Below are positions 37,784-47,056 of a stretch of 62,370 nucleotides of DNA, one piece after another (the first letter of the stretch is position 1; each line of letters starts with the position of its first letter). The stretch comes from Gammaproteobacteria bacterium. Its GTDB lineage: Bacteria > Pseudomonadota > Gammaproteobacteria > JAADJB01. The translations under genes were made by a program, and so were the position numbers. The notes under the pieces are model-generated. The model was not told where the DNA came from, made no database searches, and saw only the letters and a program-made list of their open reading frames with translations. Location: positions 852 through 63,221 of the forward strand of contig JAADJB010000030.1 of assembly GCA_013151035.1 (NCBI GenBank), written 5' to 3'.

Positions 37784-39286
37784 ATGTTGCGTTTTGTTAT
37801 GGTCAATATTGTTAATACAGGCAGTTTACGTGGGAAAATCACCCGTGCGTATATCGTACTCGTTAGCGGTATTGTCATACTGGGCATCATCGCCTTACTG
37901 GATCTGTTATTTCTTGAACGACAGGTCATTGAAGGAGAAGTGGTTTCTAATCTGCGGGACGCCATCCTGGAAATGCGGCGCGAAGAAAAAAATCTATTTC
38001 TCTACTCAAATAGAAAGACCTTGTCCAGCATCAATGAAAATGCAGCCATATCACTAAGTATCTTGAAACAAAACAAGGCAACCTTGAGTTCAATTATGCA
38101 AGAATCGAACTTGGCAACAATGGTAGCAAATCTACAACATTATCGTAGCCAATTAGACAACTGGCAGCAGTCATCCGGCATAGAGCAACAACGCCTCAAT
38201 GAGGAGATAAGAGATATTGGTCATCAGATTAATCTATCCGTAGAATCAATATCAAGGCAGGAACGCCAACGGCTTAAAGTGGCCGTACAGGAATCCCAAT
38301 GGTTCTTATTCATATCCTTGTTTATAATTGGATTGGCTATTTACATCGTTGGCCATCAACTCAGACGTGTAGCATTAACCCCTCTCAAACTGTTGGAATC
38401 ACGCTTAACAGCCATTGCCCGAGGAGAACTCAATCATATCGAATCACCATCAGATGATCGTGAGTTCATCACCTTCACCAATGTCTTCAATCAGATGTTA
38501 AAGGAACTGGAGATCCATCAGAAACGCACCTTGCAATCTGAAAAACTGGCAGCCCTGGGCATACTCTCCGCAGGTGTTGCCCATGAGCTAAATAACCCAC
38601 TTTCCAACATTTCATCATCCTGCCAGTTACTTATGGAAGAACTCAATAGCGCTGATCAAAAACAACTGAACATCTGGCTGAAACAGATTAATAATGAGAC
38701 CGAACGCGGACGAAATATAGTCAGAAGCCTGCTCGATTTCGGCAGTCAACGGGTCTTTCAAAGAACCCCCCTAAAATTGCTGGATCTGATTAATGAGATC
38801 CAAACCATCATTCGCAAGACATTAGTGGAACATTCCACAATACTCACCATCAACATACCGGATGAACTAGTATTGCAGGTCGATAAACAACGTATTCAAC
38901 AACTCTTTATCAACCTGATCCAAAATGCATTAAATGCCGGAGGGGAAAAAATGCACTTGCACATCAGCGCCCTCATGTATGACCCCGGAGTTAACATTGT
39001 CCCTGATGGTGCTGAGGTTGCTGGCAATCTAAAATGCCTCACCGACAACGAGGAGCAATTCATCGAGATATTAGTCACCGATGATGGGCCAGGCATGAGC
39101 AAAGAAACATTATCAAAGGTCTTTGATCCATTTTTTACTACCAGCGAACCTGGACAGGGTGTCGGACTGGGGCTATTTATTGTGCAAGAGATTGTCAATG
39201 AACATGATGGCTGTCTTGCCATCACCTCCCGCCCCGGAAAAGGCACCCAAGTGGCACTACTTTTTCCAGTTGGAGATAACAGATGA
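37784..39286 (+). CDS. Membrane sensor histidine kinase
   Basis: 500 residues. Transmembrane segment ~21-43, a helical periplasmic region of ~130 residues, a second segment ~172-190 and a HAMP domain ~190-245. The H-box is AAGILSAGVAHELNNPLS type (GVAHELNNPL), the N-box LFINLIQNALNAGG and the G-boxes DDGPGM and GVGLGLFIV. This is the NtrB/ZraS-like group that pairs with NtrC-type regulators. No good ribosome site precedes ATG 37784; ATG 37799 is an alternative. ATGA overlap with the regulator gene. Confidence 0.92.
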   Translation: MLRFVMVNIVNTGSLRGKITRAYIVLVSGIVILGIIALLDLLFLERQVIEGEVVSNLRDAILEMRREEKNLFLYSNRKTLSSINENAAISLSILKQNKATLSSIMQESNLATMVANLQHYRSQLDNWQQSSGIEQQRLNEEIRDIGHQINLSVESISRQERQRLKVAVQESQWFLFISLFIIGLAIYIVGHQLRRVALTPLKLLESRLTAIARGELNHIESPSDDREFITFTNVFNQMLKELEIHQKRTLQSEKLAALGILSAGVAHELNNPLSNISSSCQLLMEELNSADQKQLNIWLKQINNETERGRNIVRSLLDFGSQRVFQRTPLKLLDLINEIQTIIRKTLVEHSTILTINIPDELVLQVDKQRIQQLFINLIQNALNAGGEKMHLHISALMYDPGVNIVPDGAEVAGNLKCLTDNEEQFIEILVTDDGPGMSKETLSKVFDPFFTTSEPGQGVGLGLFIVQEIVNEHDGCLAITSRPGKGTQVALLFPVGDNR

Positions 39287-40668
39287 CTCAAACAGTGGAT
39301 ACTAGCAGAAAGATCCTGATCGTTGATGATGAGGCAACGGCAGTGGAAAATCTTGCCCATGTCTGTCGCAAGGAAGGTTATGAGGTTATCACCCGTACCA
39401 CAGGCATGGGTGCCATCGAGGTATTGGAGAAACAACCATTCGATGTCATCCTGACTGACCTACGCATGGAAAAAATAGATGGTATGGCAATACTTCAACG
39501 CGTCAGAGAACTGGAACTGGAAAGCGCAGTCATTCTAATCACAGGTTATGCCACACTGGACTCCGCAGTAGAGGCTATGAAGGCCGGTGCCTTTCACTAT
39601 ATCGCCAAACCTTTTCGCCTGAATGAGGTACGTGAGGTTATTCGCAATGCCATAGAACTGGTTCGGTTGAAACAGGAAAATCGGCGATTAAAAAAACAAC
39701 TCGTTAATAACAATGATGTCTCCATCATCACTCAAGATGCCTTCATGCAACGGCTGTTAGAGATGACACGACAGATCGCGCCTACCGATACCAATATACT
39801 GATAACCGGAGAGAGTGGAACCGGCAAAGAACTACTAGCTCAATTCATCCATGATCACAGCACTCGGGGGAAAGAGGTGTTCCAGGCAGTCAACTGTGGG
39901 GCACTACAGGAAGATCTCCTTGCCAATGAATTATTTGGTCACGAAAAAGGGGCTTATACCGGGGCAACCGAAGCACGAGCAGGCATTATCGAGGCCGCTG
40001 ATAATGGCACTCTTTTTCTCGATGAGATTGCCGAGATGTCGATTGGAATGCAGGTGAAATTATTGCGCGTCATTCAGGAAAGAAGCGTCCAACGACTGGG
40101 TTCAACCCGTTCGATCCCGGTCAACATTCGTTTGATTACTGCAACACATCGTAATTTACTTGCCGAGGTCACCGCTGGCCGTTTTCGGCAGGATCTTTAT
40201 TATCGTCTTGATGTATTAGGATTACATCTTCCACCATTAGCAGAACGCCGTGATGACATCCCTCTTCTTGCCTTCCACTTTTTGCGTAAACATGCCACAC
40301 GCATGGGGCGTGCCGTCGAGGATATTGAACCTGCCGTAATAGATATATTGATTGACTATGACTATCCGGGAAATATCCGCGAGCTTGAAAACATTATAGA
40401 ACGTGCAGTAACACTGGCTCAAGAAGGCAAACTCACCCTAGCCAATTTACCTGTCACGCTGATAGAGCATGCGGTACATGTCGTGCGTGAAGAGGCTGGA
40501 CGGCTACCGACTCTGATTGAACGTGAAGCGGATTATATCCGTTATGTGCTCAATCGAAGTAGGCAAAATCGCACGCAAGCAGCAAAGATCCTCGGTATTG
40601 ACCGTGTTTCACTGTGGCGAAAATTAAAAAAATATGGTCTTGTTGAGGAAGACCGTAGTGAAAAATAA
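39283..40668 (+). CDS. NtrC-family sigma-54-dependent response regulator
   Basis: 461 residues. Receiver domain 1-~125 with acidic pocket DDE and phospho-acceptor Asp in ILTDLRM. The AAA+ domain has Walker A GESGTGKE, the sigma-54 contact loop as GAYTGA (Tyr for the usual Phe) and Walker B GTLFLDEIAEM. A Fis-type helix-turn-helix (RTQAAKILGIDRVSLWRKLK) ends the protein. It probably activates the sigma-54-type promoter at 37608. Confidence 0.95.
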   Translation: MTQTVDTSRKILIVDDEATAVENLAHVCRKEGYEVITRTTGMGAIEVLEKQPFDVILTDLRMEKIDGMAILQRVRELELESAVILITGYATLDSAVEAMKAGAFHYIAKPFRLNEVREVIRNAIELVRLKQENRRLKKQLVNNNDVSIITQDAFMQRLLEMTRQIAPTDTNILITGESGTGKELLAQFIHDHSTRGKEVFQAVNCGALQEDLLANELFGHEKGAYTGATEARAGIIEAADNGTLFLDEIAEMSIGMQVKLLRVIQERSVQRLGSTRSIPVNIRLITATHRNLLAEVTAGRFRQDLYYRLDVLGLHLPPLAERRDDIPLLAFHFLRKHATRMGRAVEDIEPAVIDILIDYDYPGNIRELENIIERAVTLAQEGKLTLANLPVTLIEHAVHVVREEAGRLPTLIEREADYIRYVLNRSRQNRTQAAKILGIDRVSLWRKLKKYGLVEEDRSEK

Positions 40669-41314
40669 TATTCCACTCAGACCCATAATCTATTTTAGCA
40701 TCATTATCATTGTGCTCATTGCGGGTTACTTGCTCATTGAGCAAACAGGCGCACTGGCATTTTTTGAAAATAGTGACCAGTTAAAGACGTGGATCAAACA
40801 ACAAGGTGCCAACGGACCTTTGCTTATTATTGGGTTAATGATGGCAGCTATCATTATGAGCCCTATCCCAAGCGCACCTATCGCCCTGGCTGCCGGCGCA
40901 CTTTATGGTCATACTCTTGGCACCCTCTATATTGTCATTGGCTCAGTGCTTGGTGCCATTACCGCCTTCCTTCTTGCACGACTCAGCGGTATTGATATTA
41001 CAAAAAAATGGCTGGATTCTACCTATGGAAATAAATTAAAAGGGTCGCAGAATATGTTGATGTTTATTGTTTTCATATCACGCCTACTACCCTTTATATC
41101 CTTTGATATGATCAGCTATGCTGCAGGGGTGACTTCATTAAGCTTCTGGCGTTTTGTTATTGCCACCCTTGCCGGTATTATCCCCGCCAGTTTTTTACTA
41201 GCACACTTTGGTAGTGAACTGGTATCCGCAGAGAATCACCGTATCGGCTTAACGATATTATTACTCGGCATCCTGTCCTTTATTGTTTTTGTTATCAAAC
41301 GATTCCTAAGATGA
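40658..41314 (+). CDS. VTT-domain (TVP38/TMEM64, DedA-like) membrane protein
   Basis: 218 residues from GTG 40658, with GAGGAAG upstream and an 11-bp overlap with the regulator gene; ATG 40634 is an alternative. The VTT core includes MSPIPSAPIALAAGALYG, a G-rich re-entrant loop (LGTLYIVIGSVLGAITAFLL) and SRLLPFISFDMISYAAG. Family members are thought to scramble lipids or transport small ions. Third gene of the two-component operon. Confidence 0.85.
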   Translation: MKNNIPLRPIIYFSIIIIVLIAGYLLIEQTGALAFFENSDQLKTWIKQQGANGPLLIIGLMMAAIIMSPIPSAPIALAAGALYGHTLGTLYIVIGSVLGAITAFLLARLSGIDITKKWLDSTYGNKLKGSQNMLMFIVFISRLLPFISFDMISYAAGVTSLSFWRFVIATLAGIIPASFLLAHFGSELVSAENHRIGLTILLLGILSFIVFVIKRFLR

Positions 41315-41318
41315 TATT

Positions 41319-41340
41319 GGTGCGTGGTACGCACCCTACC
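41319..41340. repeat. REP-like single copy
   Basis: GGTGCGTGGTACGCACCCTACC between the convergent VTT and DUF4124 genes. Confidence 0.85.
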
Positions 41341-41645
41341 TATTTAACCGTGATACGTTCATAACTCACATCCGCAGGAGGGGCATCACCAAAATGCCAG
41401 TTACCATTGGCATCCCTCCACTTATAAACCGTAACAGAGACATCCGATGACCCACTATAAAGATCCGACACATCGGGTAGATCAGGCATGTCAGGAAGAT
41501 CAGATAAAGCAGGCACCTTAAGCTGTTTCGGCATTGATATATCCGACCATTTTAATAATGGCTTACCATCCTTTAACGGTAATATAAAAGGAAAAATACC
41601 CACAATAACAACTAACACTACCAACATACGAATCATTTTATTCAT
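41340..41645 (-). CDS. DUF4124 domain protein
   Basis: 101 residues with an N-terminal membrane anchor or signal (VVLVVIVGIFPFIL). The C-terminal VYKWRDANGNWHFGDAPP is the DUF4124 signature, common in gammaproteobacterial envelope proteins of unknown role. The middle is a Pro/Asp-rich linker (LPDMPDLPDVSDL). It ends inside a REP copy. Confidence 0.8.
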   Translation of the reverse strand: MNKMIRMLVVLVVIVGIFPFILPLKDGKPLLKWSDISMPKQLKVPALSDLPDMPDLPDVSDLYSGSSDVSVTVYKWRDANGNWHFGDAPPADVSYERITVK

Positions 41646-41671
41646 ATACCTCCCCCCTTACCGTAACTCAA

Positions 41672-41785
41672 GAGGCCTGGGTTGCTTCTCTTTAGCAGAG
41701 ACCGTTGGCCGCATGGACGCGGCCATCGAGCCTACATGGATGTATTTACGGCGTGTCGATGATAAAGAGAAGTAACCCAGACCTC
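41672..41785. repeat. MITE-like inverted-repeat element
   Basis: GAGGCCTGGGTTGCTTCTCT plus TTAGC (41672-41696) faces GATAAAGAGAAGTAACCCAG plus ACCTC (41761-41785); the arms pair at 22 of 25 positions. Inside is a second hairpin GGCCGCATGGACGCGGCC (~41708-41725). No coding capacity is seen over its 114 bp. Confidence 0.7.
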
Positions 41786-41805
41786 AAATTTACCAAGTAT
41801 ATTAA

Positions 41806-43452
41806 CTAAAATGGCGCCTCCACCTCAATCTCCAAACGCTCAAAACTCAAAGGATGAGTAAAACATAATCTCTCAGCATGTAACATCAAACGCTCCGCAT
41901 CTTTACCATACAGGCCATCACCCACAATTGCAGCATTCAATCCATCCCGATGTGAGGCATGCACCCGCAATTGATGAGTACGCCCTGTTTCCGGGTAAAA
42001 CCAGACACGGGTTAATGCATCTTCCTGAGCAATCACCCGCCAACGCGTTCTAGCAAGCTTCCCATGTTCATAGCAAACCTGTTGTCGTGGCCGATCATCC
42101 AGATCAACACGCAAGGGTAGATCAATCACTCCCTCAAGCTGATCTATTGCCAGCACCCTGTCCAGTAATGCGACATACCGTTTCTCTATACTCCGTTGTA
42201 AAAACTGCTTTTGCAAGGCCTTATGCGTACGTCTATTCTTTGCCACCAGCAACAAACCGGATGTTGCCATATCCAATCGATGCACCAGGGTCAGTTCAGG
42301 ACAATCAGCATAACGCTGTTGCAGACGCGTGTAGACAGAATCAGACACCACTTTACCCGGCACCGACAATAGACCAGAAGGCTTGTTCAACACCAGTAAA
42401 ACGTCATCTTCATAGACTACACGCGGCTCATTCAGATCAACATTCAGCCCGAACTGCGCCTCTGCTTGAACCTCCAGACCACGCAACATAAAAGGTAATA
42501 TTGGCCTGCATTTTCCACGACAAGCCGGATAAAAATGTGCATGATGGCGCACACCGCCCGATGGTGAAGTTCCCCACCAGAACTCTGCCAAAGCTATCGG
42601 TCGTAGCTTATGTTGATGGGCATAATACAACAGTTTGGGACCCGCACAATCGCCCGCCCCCGCGGGTGGCAAACCCTGCACAAAAAAATCAGTCATGGCA
42701 CGCTGTTCTAGCAAACGATTCGTCAAACGGTACGTGGCACGAATCTTTTTATGCAAAATACGGGATTGATCGGTGCGCTGTTTCTTTAAAACCAGGATCT
42801 GTTGTTCAATAACATCCAGTTTGACCTGTAATAACTGAACCCTGTCAGCCCACATCTTTCGCGTCTCTTTTATCTCACGTTTATCCCGACAGCTTGCCAA
42901 GGACAATAAACTTAATCGTCTTTCTCTTGCCACATCATCGGCTATATCCTGTAACAAGACACGTTGTTGTTTTCGTTCCACCTTCGCCTGACGTTTTCGC
43001 TTACACAGATCATCCAGTGCCTGATCACGCTGCCCCTGCAAACAAAGCAATGTATTCAATAGTTCACACCGTTCCTGTGACTCTTCCAGGCATTGTATTT
43101 CCAATGCCAATTGCTGCAACCCCTGCTCCCCTGAAGATAAAAAAACAGCTTGTTCGGATATATCAAACACCGGGGGTACAAAGCCCGGTAACTGCCACTG
43201 CCCTGCTAACATACCTGAAAACCCCGCGATAAAGCCTATTTTTCTTGCCTCATCACACACCACCAGAACACCCAACATTTTGCCACCGTCATCGGCATCA
43301 AAATCATGCTGCCAGTCAGAAGGAGAGCGCAAGGATTGTTGTAACAACAAAGCCGCTTGTTTTGCCAAGGGATGGGGGGAATTAGAAAAGGGGTCAGGAA
43401 AACATACAGGTAGATCATCAAGGTCAGGTGAACAGGGAAAATAATGGATCAT
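41806..43452 (-). CDS. RluA-family RNA pseudouridine synthase with long coiled-coil N-terminus
   Basis: 548 residues from ATG 43452. The catalytic domain (~360-548) has VLNKPSGLLSVPGK, the active-site HRLDMATSGLLLVAK and a GRTHQLRVH motif, so it is likely active. Residues ~120-260 are a charged coiled coil (VERKQQRVLLQDIADDVARE). Then comes a Cys-containing segment (ACRGKCRPILPFML). This long form is known in some Gammaproteobacteria; its RNA target is not evident. Confidence 0.9.
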   Translation of the reverse strand: MIHYFPCSPDLDDLPVCFPDPFSNSPHPLAKQAALLLQQSLRSPSDWQHDFDADDGGKMLGVLVVCDEARKIGFIAGFSGMLAGQWQLPGFVPPVFDISEQAVFLSSGEQGLQQLALEIQCLEESQERCELLNTLLCLQGQRDQALDDLCKRKRQAKVERKQQRVLLQDIADDVARERRLSLLSLASCRDKREIKETRKMWADRVQLLQVKLDVIEQQILVLKKQRTDQSRILHKKIRATYRLTNRLLEQRAMTDFFVQGLPPAGAGDCAGPKLLYYAHQHKLRPIALAEFWWGTSPSGGVRHHAHFYPACRGKCRPILPFMLRGLEVQAEAQFGLNVDLNEPRVVYEDDVLLVLNKPSGLLSVPGKVVSDSVYTRLQQRYADCPELTLVHRLDMATSGLLLVAKNRRTHKALQKQFLQRSIEKRYVALLDRVLAIDQLEGVIDLPLRVDLDDRPRQQVCYEHGKLARTRWRVIAQEDALTRVWFYPETGRTHQLRVHASHRDGLNAAIVGDGLYGKDAERLMLHAERLCFTHPLSFERLEIEVEAPF

Positions 43453-43535
43453 TAAGGGTTGCCTGTCTCTTGAGTTAACGGGATAGCACTGATAATGATA
43501 TACTAGCGGAAACATCTCAATAAGGAAGCAATAAA

Positions 43536-43826
43536 ATGGCTGAAACCATCGATGAACTAACTGTCAACTACACCGATAGCGGTCAATTAACCGTTAAAGA
43601 ACTGGACAAGATCGTTCTAACCAAGGGCGCATGGTCGACGATCATCTTTCGTTATCAAGATCTGGATCGAAAAACAGAGGAATATGGCAAGGATAAATAC
43701 ACCATACGTCGTTATCAGAAACGCAATGGTGAGTACAACCAAAAGTCAAAATTCAATATTTCCAGCAAGGATCAAGCGGAAAAGATTATTGAAGCACTGC
43801 AAGGATGGATCAAGGACGCCGATTAA
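43536..43826 (+). CDS. Conserved hypothetical protein
   Basis: 96 residues, ATG with AAGGAAG upstream. Mixed charged sequence with a central basic strand region ([19 protein letters not shown]) and a helical tail. No signal peptide or known motif. It is divergent from the synthase gene, and its 3' end abuts a broken chemoreceptor. Function unknown. Confidence 0.75.
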   Translation: MAETIDELTVNYTDSGQLTVKELDKIVLTKGAWSTIIFRYQDLDRKTEEYGKDKYTIRRYQKRNGEYNQKSKFNISSKDQAEKIIEALQGWIKDAD

Positions 43827-43832
43827 ATAACC

Positions 43833-43848
43833 GGTGCGTACCACGCCC
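43833..43848. repeat. Partial REP-like copy at chemoreceptor breakpoint
   Basis: GGTGCGTACCACGCCC; half of a REP copy fused to the end of the chemoreceptor remnant. Confidence 0.6.
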
Positions 43849-44714
43849 CTGCTCACCAGCGCGTGCTGCCTCAATCGCTGCATTCAAGGCAAGCAGGTTG
43901 GTTTGCTCGGATATACCACGAATAACATCCAGTACCACACTAATATTTTCAGTATCCGCTTCCAGCTTGTTAATTACCCCGGAGGCCTTTTCAACATCAT
44001 TCGCCAATAGATTAATAGAAGCGATCGGCTGAGGTCAACTGACCGGCAGAGCATGAAATACTCTGAACAATACCTTGTAACTTGGCAACAAAGGTATTAA
44101 AGGCATCAACCAAACGACCAATCTCATCATTACCCGAGGCAATCAAGCGCTTGGTCAGATCCCCCTCACCCCGCGCCATCTCTTCCAGTGAATCGACCAC
44201 ATTAAGGATATTTTTCGTTACCAGACTACTAATAATCAGCCCCGATACAACCACAACGAGAGCAGCCAATAGACTGACGATCAAGCTCACATCAAAGGCC
44301 TCACGAGAGGATGCATCAACAGTCTGTATACTGTTAATGAATCGCTCATAACTGGCATCACGGAAAGAATTCAAGGTGCTACTAAAACTGTTCAAACTAC
44401 CCCGCATCAAGCTGACTGACTTCAGCAAAGGCATTGTGCATAGCCTCCGCAAGCTCGTCGGTATCCTCCAACATATCCAGCTCAGCGGTACTCGCCGCTG
44501 TATTCATGGTCTCTTTAATCTGATCCAGACGCACCAGATTGGCATCAATACGCTCAAGGGTCGGGAAATAAACATCCTTAATATGATGCAACCTGACCGC
44601 ATTACTGCTCGTCACACTATAATTAAAAACCAAATTAACGCTAAACCCGAGTACAGCGATAAGAACGATCAACAATATTTTGTAACGTATCGAAAGGGAT
44701 CGGAGCCAGTTCAT
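43849..44714 (-). pseudogene. Methyl-accepting chemotaxis protein, broken by frameshift, deletion and truncation
   Basis: The start MNWLRSLSIRYKILLIVLIA (44714) and a ligand-binding helix run to ~44400, where the frame shifts near CAGCTTGATGCGG. A second segment has a membrane helix and HAMP (RGEGDLTKRLIASGNDEIGR). After AGQLTSA a stretch is missing before [18 protein letters not shown], and the signalling tip ([20 protein letters not shown]) is cut after GEQGRG, where a REP copy begins. Intact receptors continue with FAVVADEVR. It cannot signal. Confidence 0.85.
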
Positions 44715-44778
44715 AAGCCAACCTCGGCATTGCAATAATTCCAGGAATCACCTGAGTTAACGGTCATAGATACAATCA

Positions 44779-45210
44779 TTACTGGATATCCAGTACGACC
44801 TTTACAGAGTCATCAACCAAACTACTATCGATGTAACCAATACCTTCAGCATGACCCGCCACCCAGTCCTTGACGGCAGCACCATCATCAACCGATTCTG
44901 GCGGCACACCCTTACCGGAAAAGATCATTTTCGACCAGTAAGATTTCATCTGCGCGCTATTCTTACCCACCACTTTCTGATAAAACTGGCCACGATCAGC
45001 ACTATCATACGATTGATCGATAGCCACCACCTTACCACCACCGGGAAATTTGCTTTTTTTACCCAGAAAGATTCGCTTCACAACACCACTACTCAAACTA
45101 CTATCCGCATTGGATGGATGAACAATAACAGCCACACCCGCCAGTGCAGAAATACTGTACAGGCCAGCAAAAAGGAGACAAGCCAATGATAAAAATTTAC
45201 GATAAACCAT
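44779..45210 (-). CDS. PstS-like phosphate ABC transporter substrate-binding protein
   Basis: 143 residues from ATG 45210. Signal peptide KFLSLACLLFAGLYSISALA, then a short periplasmic binding domain: AVIVHPSNADSSLSSGVVKR, IFLGKKSKFPGG and FYQKVVGKNSAQMKSYWSKM. Such short one-lobe PstS-like proteins occur beside porins in Gammaproteobacteria; their role in phosphate uptake is unproved. It follows the porin remnant by ~10 bp. Confidence 0.8.
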   Translation of the reverse strand: MVYRKFLSLACLLFAGLYSISALAGVAVIVHPSNADSSLSSGVVKRIFLGKKSKFPGGGKVVAIDQSYDSADRGQFYQKVVGKNSAQMKSYWSKMIFSGKGVPPESVDDGAAVKDWVAGHAEGIGYIDSSLVDDSVKVVLDIQ

Positions 45211-45220
45211 TATTAATCCC

Positions 45221-46173
45221 CTAAAATACAGTGTCAATGCCAATGCCAATGCCAATGCCAATGCCAATGCCAAACATATTAACGCTATTGCTACTCGGCC
45301 CGGGAGTAGGCGCAGGGTCAAACAAACCCCGACCGGCATTCAATTTTATGCGGGAGACTTCAAACTTTACTGCCACATCCCTGAGCACATCCCAACGTAG
45401 ACCCAGGGTGGTAATATCCTGATCATCAACCAACGGGGTACCCCGTTGAAAATTTTCAAAGGTAATATTTGGCATAAAATTACCAATACGATAACCGAAT
45501 GTAACATACCAGCTATCCGTCTTCATCATAGCCAGATTACCCATTTTCATATCAGCAATCTCATACATAAACAGGTAATTATCGATATCTACCTTGAGAC
45601 CAAATGTCGTAGCCTCATGATTCTGACCATTCATCACAGGCATAGCAACAACATCTCTCATAGTACCCCGATAGGTCGAGAACTGTAACAACACCAGTTC
45701 ATCCCAATCTGCCTTCAGGGTAACACCACCTAATTGACGGACATTGCCATCGACCATACTAATCTCTCCCTTAAACAGATCAGCACCGGTATAGGCCTCT
45801 CGGGTTATCTGTGGACCATTGCCCCCACACGCAGATCCAAACCCTCGATCAGATTCATGGTACCAAAAGCCCACTCAACACGAACGGTATAGTCATCCTC
45901 CTCTTGGGATGCAAACAACTGACCGGCAAAACGGAACCGCTCATTGATCTTGGCACGTACATTAAGCCCCATACGCGTACCAGAGAAACTACCATCATCG
46001 TCATGACCTTGCCCTGACACTCCATTAAATGGAGCCGAGTCATTGGTCTGATGATAATTAGCACTGGCAAAGCCACTAAAGGCAATACGATCTGTCCAAT
46101 TAGCGGCTTGAGTTTGAATACTTGTTGTTGCCAGAACGGCTATGGTGAGGGTTGTTGTGAGTCTTTTATGCAT
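45221..46173 (-). pseudogene. Outer membrane porin, frameshifted with internal deletion
   Basis: The start (MHKRLTTTLTIAVLATTSIQ with signal peptide) and first beta-strands run to GLDLRVG, after which the frame shifts. The other frame picks up at GPQITREAYTGADLFK and runs to the end (DTVF). Relatives carry about 25-30 residues between these points that are missing here. The final strand contains a (Gly-Ile)6 run from a hexanucleotide repeat. If no sequencing error is involved, it makes no full porin. Confidence 0.75.
45235..45270. repeat. Hexanucleotide tandem repeat (CAATGC)6
   Basis: Six perfect copies on the plus strand, encoding Gly-Ile six times on the minus strand near the porin C-terminus. 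Slippage would add or remove dipeptides without changing the frame. Confidence 0.95.
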
Positions 46174-46280
46174 AAAAATCAGCTCCTGCTTATAGTTATT
46201 ACAATAACTTACCGTAAAGTAGAAGGTAACCCTAAAACAAAAAAACTGCCTATTGTCAATTATTTTTATAGGCGCATAAA

Positions 46281-46310
46281 AAACAAGGGGCTAATTAGCC
46301 CCTTGTTTTT
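46281..46310. terminator. Bidirectional Rho-independent terminator
   Basis: AAACAAGGGGCTAA facing TTAGCCCCTTGTTT, a perfect 28-bp palindrome flanked by A and T runs. It separates the copper cluster from the porin gene. Confidence 0.9.
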
Positions 46311-46351
46311 TATGTGTTTCCGCTTACGTGAGAACGAAAAAATTAACCATT

Positions 46352-46957
46352 TTAATGATGGCCGTGCGATTCACCGCCATGATGTGATTCAGCTTCCTCA
46401 GGGGCACCAATCTTCGATTTAGCAAACATGCCTGCCTCAAAGTGACCGGGGATATTACAGGCGAATATCACCTCATCGTCACCCTTGAACTGCCATGTCA
46501 ACTCCTTGGTCTCACCGGGCTTGATGGTCACGGTATTACCATCCGCATGAACCATACCGGGCATCTTACGCATCATGGCACGATGTTCCTCTTGTTCTTC
46601 CTCATCACCGATAGAAAACTCATGATTAATTTTACCTTCATTGGTAATCACAAACTTCACAATATCACCCGCTTGCAGATCCGGCTTTGACGAAAAATGA
46701 TAACGCATGGTGTCCATTGCGCTAACCCGAATTGTCTTTGTTGCCTGTGATGCCATCGCAGGCTGACCAACAGGACTAATTTCATGACCATGCGAACCCT
46801 CTTCATCACCATGCCCCATTGAGCCCATATCATGCCCTGAATGCCCACCACCCGATGTCATGCCATGATCATCATGACCATGCGAACCACCTGCCAGTAC
46901 CACACCTGAAACGGCACCACTTAATACTATTGCTATAAAAATTTTCTTAATTAACAT
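46352..46957 (-). CDS. Periplasmic cupredoxin-like copper protein
   Basis: 201 residues. After the signal peptide (AIVLSGAVSGVVLA) come His/Met/Gly-rich stretches (GHDMGSMGHGDEEGSHGHE). A plastocyanin/azurin-like domain follows (~75-185) with ligands in NEGKINHEF and FACNIPGHFEAGMF, the Cys-x4-His-x4-Met pattern. The tail is His-rich. It probably binds or ferries periplasmic copper. It lies downstream of cusA in the same direction. Confidence 0.88.
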   Translation of the reverse strand: MLIKKIFIAIVLSGAVSGVVLAGGSHGHDDHGMTSGGGHSGHDMGSMGHGDEEGSHGHEISPVGQPAMASQATKTIRVSAMDTMRYHFSSKPDLQAGDIVKFVITNEGKINHEFSIGDEEEQEEHRAMMRKMPGMVHADGNTVTIKPGETKELTWQFKGDDEVIFACNIPGHFEAGMFAKSKIGAPEEAESHHGGESHGHH

Positions 46958-47056
46958 ACTTCAATCTCCTGATTTAAAAAATAACGCATTAACATCTACA
47001 CCTTTCACACCGCCATTCATGCCTCGAACTTAACAGCGCAGCAGCGACCTTCACTC

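Noticed and set aside
45229-45275. Phase-variation switch by frameshift
   Set aside because: The repeat unit is 6 bp, so slippage cannot change the frame; only length variation is possible.
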